NCBI GenBank assembly: GCA_050331115.1
Contig: JBHJHD010000093.1
Span: forward strand, 1 to 64,000
Source: JBCCAG01 sp050331115
GTDB lineage: Bacteria; Cyanobacteriota; Cyanobacteriia; CAKZMO01
Reading direction: 5' to 3'
Length of the DNA stretch: 64,000 nt
The position numbers and the translations under genes were made by a program. The notes beneath the pieces were generated by a model. That model was not told where the DNA came from. It made no database searches and worked only from the letters and a program-made list of their open reading frames with translations. Each line of letters begins with the position of its first letter. Within the stretch, counting starts at the first letter, position 1. Shown in pieces: positions 58,209 through 64,000 of the stretch.

Positions 58209-59936
58209 ATGGTTGATATAAATTTAAGCTTTCAGCACGGCACGTCTTTTCAGCAAATGGTTGCTTTTGAAGCAGCGGCGCTGACCTGGTCATCTTATTT
58301 GGTGGATGACGCCAATATAAATGTTCATGTCGATGTTTCAAGCACGTTGCCTGAAAATGCTATTGGCGGCGCATTGCCCAGCCTCTCAGAGAAAAGATTT
58401 GAAGATTTTTACAGCTATTTTAGAAATGACGCAAAGTCTCTAGATGATCATATTGCGCGCGCAAGCCTGCCCGATGATAAAGAGTTTGAGACGACCATAA
58501 ATGGATTTGAGATCGAGAATATTGAGGAGCTCACTATAACTCGGGCAAACGCAAAAGCTTTGGGCAATATGGGCCAAGGAGAGAACAGAGATCCCAGCCT
58601 TCCAGACGGATATATTTTAATCGGCGATCTCAGCAATATCGGCGTAAATCAAGATGCAAATCCTAACAATGATATTGCTTGGAATACAGATGTTCGGAAG
58701 ACAGGCAATGCATCGACCCTTGACTTATTCAGCTTAGCAGTCCACGAATTGGGCCACGTTCTGGGTTTCGTCAGTGGCGTCGACAAAGCAGGCTGGAATG
58801 AGCAACTTCGACAGCTTCAGGGCTCAGATTACGACGACGATGATGACTTGGAGGCTCTGGAAGAAGTTGCCCCGGCCGCCGTTCTCGACATATATCGATA
58901 TTCTCTGCAGAGCAGACCTCAACAGCGCAGCGATTTGGGAGTTGGTGGTACGAAGTACTTCTCTATTAATGCCGGGCGTTCGGCGATCGCTAAGTTCTCC
59001 ACAGGGCAGGATGAGCACTTGGGTGGAGACGGCTATCAGGGTAGCCACTGGAAAGTCTCAGGGGAGCGGGGCGGCGTCATGGCTCCGGTGCTTGGACTAG
59101 GAGAGCGAAGCAAGGTGTCCGTCAACGATCTGCGCGCCTTTGACGTCGTAGGCTGGGATCTGAACCCCACCGTCCTCGGCTTCGGTCAGCAGGCTAGTGG
59201 GGCCAAAGTAGATAACTTCCTCGACTTGGGGGAGATAGAAGAGCAGGCCCTATTAGCCTTAGCGACTAGGGCGGGGACGACGGTCGAGAACCTTCAAGCG
59301 AACCCAACCGGCGCGGCATCGAAGCTCTCTAGCGATCGCATTGATGACGTCTTTGAGATGATTGAAAATAGCGAAGTCTACGAGCGCCAAAAAAAGGACA
59401 AAAAGGACAAAAAGGACAAGAAGGATAAAAAGAACAAAGGCTACTGGCAAGAGGTTCGCGATGTCTTCTTTCAGAATGCCCTCTTCTCCTCCTTTAAAGG
59501 CTCAGAGGAGATTTCAGGTACATCTGAGGCCGATCAGCTTACGGGCAGCCGCGCCGCCGATCTGATTTTTGGATTGGCCAAGCATGACGTCTTGACCGGA
59601 GGCAACGGTTCAGACGTGCTCTACGGCCAGGCGGGGAACGATGTGCTGCGCGGCAGCCGGGGGGATGACTGGATTTCTGCAGGCAAAGGAAAAGATATTA
59701 TGGTGGGTGGAGCCGGGCAGGATGTCTTTTTGCTGAGCTCAGTGGGAGGCTATGACACCGTTCGAGACTTCGCCGATGGTGAAGATTCAATACAGCTTTC
59801 AGATCGCCTAGACTGGGACGCTCTGACGCTGACGCAGCAGGGATCGACAGCTGTGATTCAAAATGATAATCAGGTCTTGATGCGCTTGCAAAACGTATCT
59901 GTAGATCAGCTGACGCTAGCCGATGTTATTGAGTAG
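58209..59936 (+). CDS. RTX-type metalloprotease (NF038122-like)
   Basis: 575 residues, no N-terminal signal. The zinc motif HELGHVLGF is at 179-187; residue 189 is Ser where classical metzincins have the third His, and D192 follows. GVMAP (about 295) looks like a Met-turn, with LRAFDVVGWDL after it. A lysine-rich tract (QKKDKKDKKDK, about 395-412) joins a C-terminal block of RTX calcium-binding nonapeptides (GGNGSDVLYGQAGNDVL, GGAGQDVF), the usual signal for type I secretion. The first 500 bp are visibly less GC-rich than the surroundings. No ribosome site is seen at ATG 58209. The next gene starts 2 nt after the stop. Confidence 0.82.
   Translation: MVDINLSFQHGTSFQQMVAFEAAALTWSSYLVDDANINVHVDVSSTLPENAIGGALPSLSEKRFEDFYSYFRNDAKSLDDHIARASLPDDKEFETTINGFEIENIEELTITRANAKALGNMGQGENRDPSLPDGYILIGDLSNIGVNQDANPNNDIAWNTDVRKTGNASTLDLFSLAVHELGHVLGFVSGVDKAGWNEQLRQLQGSDYDDDDDLEALEEVAPAAVLDIYRYSLQSRPQQRSDLGVGGTKYFSINAGRSAIAKFSTGQDEHLGGDGYQGSHWKVSGERGGVMAPVLGLGERSKVSVNDLRAFDVVGWDLNPTVLGFGQQASGAKVDNFLDLGEIEEQALLALATRAGTTVENLQANPTGAASKLSSDRIDDVFEMIENSEVYERQKKDKKDKKDKKDKKNKGYWQEVRDVFFQNALFSSFKGSEEISGTSEADQLTGSRAADLIFGLAKHDVLTGGNGSDVLYGQAGNDVLRGSRGDDWISAGKGKDIMVGGAGQDVFLLSSVGGYDTVRDFADGEDSIQLSDRLDWDALTLTQQGSTAVIQNDNQVLMRLQNVSVDQLTLADVIE
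59380..59440 (+). repeat. Lysine/aspartate codon repeat in the RTX metalloprotease
   Basis: Repeats of AAGGACAAA-like 9-bp units around 59392-59432 encode (KDK)n between the catalytic and RTX parts; probably a flexible basic linker. Confidence 0.8.
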
Positions 59937-59938
59937 CC

Positions 59939-62929
59939 ATGGCAAGGAAGCTTTTTCGGTGGGTTGGCTCGCCCTTAGGGGCGCTGATATGGCTCCTATC
60001 TCCCCTAACTGCCGCATCTCAAGTTGTGCCTGACGACACGCTGCCGCAGAGGTCGCGCGTCGATGGGGGCGATCGCATCCATCGGATTACCGGGGGAACT
60101 ACGGCAGGAAGTAATCTCTTCCATAGCTTTTCTGAGTTCTCTGTGCTCACCGATGAGGCCGCCATCTTCAACAATGCTGCCGCCATTGAAAACATCATTA
60201 CCCGCGTCACGGGGCGCTCTGGCTCCACAATCGATGGCCTCATCCGCGCCAATGGCGGGGCCAACCTCTTTTTACTCAACCCCAACGGCGTCGTGGTTGG
60301 CCCCAACGCGCAGCTTGACATTGGCGGCTCTTTTGTCGGCAGCACCGCCGACAGCCTCCAGTTTGCAGATGGCGCTGAGTTCAGCGCCGCGAATCCAGAG
60401 TTGTCTCTGCTGACGGTTAGCGTTCCGGTTGGGCTGCAGTACGGCGTAGACCCGGGCGCTATTCAGGTGAGCGGGCCGGGCAACGGCCTACAGGTTGACC
60501 CAGAAACTTTTGCCATTGTAGACAGCGATAGGCCATCCGGGTTTCAGGTTGCCCCAGGCCAGACCCTAGCGCTGGTGGGTGGCAGCATCGACTTTGACGG
60601 GGGAAACCTGACCGCCGAGGATGGGCGAATTGAGCTTGGTGCTATTGGGGGGCCGGGTCAGGTAGGGCTGAGCCCCGACGACTTGGGTTGGCAAGTAGAG
60701 TACGCGCCCGAGACGCAGCTCGGTCCGATTGCGCTGAGGAACGCCGCTTCCGTTGACGCGAGCGGCGATCGCGGCGGAAACATCCGGCTTCGCGGGAGTA
60801 GAATTAGCCTACTGGGTGGGTCATCGGCGCTTGCCAATACAACTGGAAATGGGAACGGCATTGGCATCGAGGCGATCGCCACGGACGCTATTCGGCTTAC
60901 CGGGACCTCTCAGGATGCAGCGTCGGGAGAGCCAATCTTTCCCAGCAGCTTCTTGAGTGAGGTGAGCCCTACGGGCAGCGGCACGGGCGGCAGTATCGCG
61001 CTCTCGGCGCCGCGTCTCTCTGTCTCAGATGGAGCTCAAGTTTCGGTAAGTACCTTGGGAAGCGGAGACTCTGGAAATCTAGACGTCGCTGCTCAAAGCG
61101 TTTTTCTGTCGGGCTCATCTGATCTGGGCTTCAGCGGACTGTTTGCAAGCGTGATTGATTCGCAGGCCACTGGCAACGGCGGCAGACTCACGGTTGAAGC
61201 AGACCGAGTTCAGCTCGAGCTTGGCGCGGCAATTTCCGCGGATACCTTTGGGTTGGGTAATTCAGGGCAAGTAATTCTCGATGTCGGACGGCTCCAAGTT
61301 CTTTCTGAGGCCGAAGTTACAGCCTTTACGTCTGCCTCTGGCCAAGGGGGAGAGCTTCAGATCACTGCCCAAAGCATTACGGTAGACGGTGATAGCCTTC
61401 TTTCCACCGAGTCGAGCGACACGGGCAATTCGGGCTCAATCATACTTGATGTGGGACAGCTACGAGTCCTTGGCGGAGCTGAAATAACAAGCGCCACTGC
61501 TGCCTCTGGGCAAGGGGGCGAGATTCGGATTAATGCCCGAAGCGTTACCGTAGATGGCAATTTCTCAGCAATTGCTTCAGACGCATCCGAAGCCGAAGCC
61601 TCTGGAGACGGGGGAGACATTTTTATTCAAGCCAACCGCATTCAGCTTATAAACGGGGGGCAGATTGTTAGCTCTACCTTTGGCCAAGGCGATGCCGAAG
61701 CTGCTGCAGATGGGGGAGATATTTCGATTCAAGCCAACCGTCTCCAAGTTTCAACTGGAGGCCAAATTACCAGCTCTACCAATGGTACGGGCAATGCTGG
61801 CCGCCTAGATGTCGAAGCCCGGCGCGTTGACCTCACTGGCAGCGACGGCAGACTTACTGGCTTGGTTACTGTGGTTGACTTTGACGCTACAGGGGGTGGC
61901 AATAATTTGACCATCGTCGCTGACCGGCTGCGGGTAAGGGACGGGGCCCAGATTGTTGTGGGGACGGCGGGAGACGGGGATGCGGGCGATTTGGTAGTTG
62001 ATGTCCGTGACGTCGAGCTGGTTGGCGGTAACGATATCGGCGCTAGCGGGCTAATCGCCAGCGCTGTTGTCGGAAGCGGCGCGAGCGGCAGCGTGCTGAT
62101 CAGGGGCGATCGCCTCTCAATTCGCGACGGCGCCACAGTATCGGCCAGCAATTTTTCTAGCCGAAATGCTTCGACGCCTCCTGGCAGGGGCCCAGCCGGC
62201 ATTATTCGCATTCAGACTGAGTCGGTGGCGCTAAACAACCGGGCCAGCGTCACTGCCTCAACCTTTACTGGGGGGGGCGGCAATATCGACATCGAATCAG
62301 ATACCGTAGTGCTGCGCCGCAATAGCGCGATCGCCACCGATGCTCAAGGGCAAACCGACGGCGGCAACGTGGCCATCGACACGCGCTTCCTTATCGGCGC
62401 TGACAATAGCGATATTACGGCCAACGCGGTTGATGCGCGGGGCGGCCGCGTTGTCGTTTCCGCCGAGGGGGTTTTTGGCCTAGAGGCCCGCGATCGCATG
62501 ACATCCCAAAGCGACATTACGGCTAGCTCAGAACGGGGGCCAGCCTTTAGCGGTGTGGTGCGGCTAGACGTGCCTGACGTCGACCCGACCGAAAGAACCG
62601 CCGAGCTAGAGGACACTCCAGAGGTTCCTCAGCTTGCGCTCGGGTGCGGGTTGGGAACCGTCGCTACCGAAAACCGCTTCCAAATCCTGGGGCGAGGCGG
62701 TATCCGTCCTAATCCAGTCAGCTCCCTTAGCCCCGGACGCCCCATCGGAGACATTGCTCCGCCCGCGAGCTGGGCTGCAGTAGGCCAGTTACCCTCAGAG
62801 GAACAGGCTATAGACACAAGTTCTCGCCCCCGTGGGATCGTTGAAGCACAGGGATGGGCTAGGGGCGCAGATGGGGCGATTACCCTGCTGCCTCCAGAGG
62901 CCCAGCGATCGCCAGGAGGCTGTGGGTAA
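59939..62929 (+). CDS. Filamentous-haemagglutinin N-terminal domain exoprotein (TpsA-like)
   Basis: 996 residues. Signal peptide about 1-27 (LGALIWLLSPLTAASQ). Residues 30-160 are the haemagglutination/TPS domain (GGTTAGSNLFHSFSEFSV, NGGANLFLLNPNGVVVGPNA) that guides export by an outer-membrane TpsB pore. The remainder is a repetitive beta-helix with units such as GGELQITAQSITVDG and GGEIRINARSVTVDG. The C-terminus (RGIVEAQGWARGADGAITLLPP) is common to cyanobacterial members. It starts 2 nt after the protease stop and shares its last base with the start of the next gene (TAATG). No TpsB gene is in the window. Confidence 0.88.
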   Translation: MARKLFRWVGSPLGALIWLLSPLTAASQVVPDDTLPQRSRVDGGDRIHRITGGTTAGSNLFHSFSEFSVLTDEAAIFNNAAAIENIITRVTGRSGSTIDGLIRANGGANLFLLNPNGVVVGPNAQLDIGGSFVGSTADSLQFADGAEFSAANPELSLLTVSVPVGLQYGVDPGAIQVSGPGNGLQVDPETFAIVDSDRPSGFQVAPGQTLALVGGSIDFDGGNLTAEDGRIELGAIGGPGQVGLSPDDLGWQVEYAPETQLGPIALRNAASVDASGDRGGNIRLRGSRISLLGGSSALANTTGNGNGIGIEAIATDAIRLTGTSQDAASGEPIFPSSFLSEVSPTGSGTGGSIALSAPRLSVSDGAQVSVSTLGSGDSGNLDVAAQSVFLSGSSDLGFSGLFASVIDSQATGNGGRLTVEADRVQLELGAAISADTFGLGNSGQVILDVGRLQVLSEAEVTAFTSASGQGGELQITAQSITVDGDSLLSTESSDTGNSGSIILDVGQLRVLGGAEITSATAASGQGGEIRINARSVTVDGNFSAIASDASEAEASGDGGDIFIQANRIQLINGGQIVSSTFGQGDAEAAADGGDISIQANRLQVSTGGQITSSTNGTGNAGRLDVEARRVDLTGSDGRLTGLVTVVDFDATGGGNNLTIVADRLRVRDGAQIVVGTAGDGDAGDLVVDVRDVELVGGNDIGASGLIASAVVGSGASGSVLIRGDRLSIRDGATVSASNFSSRNASTPPGRGPAGIIRIQTESVALNNRASVTASTFTGGGGNIDIESDTVVLRRNSAIATDAQGQTDGGNVAIDTRFLIGADNSDITANAVDARGGRVVVSAEGVFGLEARDRMTSQSDITASSERGPAFSGVVRLDVPDVDPTERTAELEDTPEVPQLALGCGLGTVATENRFQILGRGGIRPNPVSSLSPGRPIGDIAPPASWAAVGQLPSEEQAIDTSSRPRGIVEAQGWARGADGAITLLPPEAQRSPGGCG

Positions 62930-62988
62930 TGAAGCTGTGGGTGATGAAACTGTGGGTAATGAAACTGTGGGTGATGAAACCCTGGGTG
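62919..62988 (+). repeat. 15-bp tandem repeat at the stop/start junction
   Basis: Units ATGAAGCTGTGGGTG, ATGAAACTGTGGGTA, ATGAAACTGTGGGTG and ATGAAACCCTGGGTG at 62929, 62944, 62959 and 62974, preceded by a half unit GCTGTGGGTA (62919-62928) inside the upstream gene. The array contains the upstream stop (TAA) and four in-frame ATG codons. Confidence 0.95.
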
Positions 62989-64000
62989 ATAAAACTAAGA
63001 AACTTCCCTAGGGCGCTGCGGTTCACCGTCCTGGCGCTGGCGTTTGCCCTAGGACTAACTGCCGCGGTTTGGCACCCGGTAGCATCGCAGCCCATCTCGC
63101 CCCCCCCGACGTCAGAAATTGCTAATACGTCGCCCGCATCGCTTCTCTACGAAGGAAACCAGCGATATGAGGCCGAGGACTTTGCCGGGGCGATCGCGCT
63201 TTGGCAGCAGATTGTCTCCACCGATCAAGCGCCTTTAGCGCCGGCTGCTTCAGAGCCGCTTCGGGATGCTCTGGTTTGGAGCAACCTTTCCCTGGCCCAC
63301 CAGCGCCTGGCCCAGTGGGATGCCGCTGAGGCGGCGATCGCTCGCAGCTTTGCGATACTCGATTCTGTTGCTGAGGGTGACGGTTCTGGGGGCAATTTTG
63401 AAGATTACTGGGAGATCCGGGCAAAGGCTCTCAATACCCAAGGGAGTCTGTTCTGGGAAGCGGGTGCCGCCAAACGCGCCCTGGCCGTCTGGCAGGCGTC
63501 GGCGGAGGCCTATACTCAGGCCGATTCTCTGACGGGGGTAACCACGGCGCAAATTAACCAGGCTAAAGCCTATGAGACGCTGGGCTTCACGGTCCGGGCC
63601 ATAGACACGCTGCGCGCCGTTTTTCATCAGCTTGAAAATCAGCCGGATACCGCGCTGAAAGCCCTCGCTTTGCGCGATCTGGGCGAAGCCCTACGGCAGC
63701 TGGGCGAGCTGGACGAGGCCTCAGAAATTCTGCAGCAAGGTTTAGCAATTGCCCCCGCCGCTCAGCTTCCCCTCCACCTAGAGCTGGGCAACACCTATCG
63801 GGGGCTAGGCGATCGCGCGCTCACCATTGGCCAAGAGGCGGAAGCCAACCAGCACTATGATTCCGCCCAGGGTCACTATGAAGCGGCTGGAACGGGCGCA
63901 GCGCCCACTTTGCTTCAGGCCCAAGCCCGCATTAGCCAGTTCAGCCTGTTTCTGCAGCGCGGTCAATGGGCAGAGGCCTCGTCGCTGTGGCCAGCTATAT
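62929..64000 (+). CDS. TPR protein, N-terminal part, possibly a CHAT-domain protein (partial at window edge)
   Basis: An open frame from ATG 62929 runs to the window end: 357 residues and no stop. The first 20 residues are four MK(L/P)WV pentads from the 15-bp repeat, so the real start could be any of four ATGs. A hydrophobic segment (about 28-45, VLALAFALGLTAAVWHP) is a signal or anchor. From about residue 65 the sequence is TPR-like: LLYEGNQRYEAEDFAGAIAL, SNLSLAHQRLAQWDAAEAAI, LRDLGEALRQLGELDEA. In cyanobacteria, such TPR proteins beside haemagglutinin-type genes usually end in a CHAT caspase-like domain; that end is outside the window, so this is inference. Confidence 0.8.
   Translation, partial: MKLWVMKLWVMKLWVMKPWVIKLRNFPRALRFTVLALAFALGLTAAVWHPVASQPISPPPTSEIANTSPASLLYEGNQRYEAEDFAGAIALWQQIVSTDQAPLAPAASEPLRDALVWSNLSLAHQRLAQWDAAEAAIARSFAILDSVAEGDGSGGNFEDYWEIRAKALNTQGSLFWEAGAAKRALAVWQASAEAYTQADSLTGVTTAQINQAKAYETLGFTVRAIDTLRAVFHQLENQPDTALKALALRDLGEALRQLGELDEASEILQQGLAIAPAAQLPLHLELGNTYRGLGDRALTIGQEAEANQHYDSAQGHYEAAGTGAAPTLLQAQARISQFSLFLQRGQWAEASSLWPAI

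Overview
The window is a chromosomal stretch from a filamentous cyanobacterium. The palindrome GCGATCGC (HIP1) is scattered through genes and gaps. It carries cyanobacteria-specific genes: psaK, crr7, zipN/ftn2, ebsA, cruF/cruG, a Psb32-like gene, and DUF3727, DUF4278 and DUF2854 proteins. A fraC-fraD-fraE operon points to a multicellular, filamentous lifestyle. The DNA is GC-rich. Nothing identifies a species; a Leptolyngbya- or Nodosilinea-like, probably non-heterocystous filament is an inference only.

Layout. 1-2042: end of a pentapeptide-repeat gene, an overlapping DUF433/DUF5615 toxin-antitoxin pair, an internally deleted Uma2 pseudogene and a small conserved gene. 2306-9621 (minus strand): a site-2 protease, then a long co-directional run (GNAT, ruvX, DUF3727, mltG, yqeG, proB, a 105-residue membrane protein). 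9792-18483: a CofE-like protein, the carotenoid pair cruF-cruG, a conserved unknown, mutS, and a BaiN-type flavoprotein. 18933-26099: ebsA, a sensor histidine kinase, trpB, a second site-2 protease, psaK, trpF and a DUF4278 protein. 26187-36124: a tandem-domain CobO, fraCDE, a methyltransferase, an exported TPR protein, an exported four-repeat cysteine protein, a DnaJ-TPR membrane protein and murD. 36144-46151: a Ser/Thr kinase-TPR protein, argS, an alpha/beta hydrolase, three small membrane genes (YtxH, DUF948), a Psb32-like protein, a 58-residue gene, DUF2854, crr7 and pdhA. 46949-57347: zipN, TPR, STAS, O-methyltransferase, VOC, HIT, a coiled-coil membrane protein, two MscS channels and a large secreted nuclease fusing EEP and endonuclease I domains. 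58209-64000: an apparent secretion operon of an RTX metalloprotease, a filamentous-haemagglutinin-type exoprotein and a TPR protein that runs off the window.

Most of the content is housekeeping: cell wall (murD, mltG), division (zipN), translation (argS), amino acids (trpB, trpF, proB), carbon entry (pdhA), photosynthesis (psaK, crr7, Psb32-like) and cell-cell contacts (fraCDE). The accessory parts are the left edge and the right-hand 6 kb.

The most unusual signal is not a gene. Short tandem repeats, mostly 14-16 bp and often exactly 15 bp, occur at about twenty places. Several straddle a stop codon so that in-frame stops are duplicated (yqeG, DUF948, DUF2854). One spans a stop/start junction and repeats the start codon four times in frame (62919-62988). 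Others lengthen protein tails or loops (105-residue ORF, MltG, CruF, MutS).
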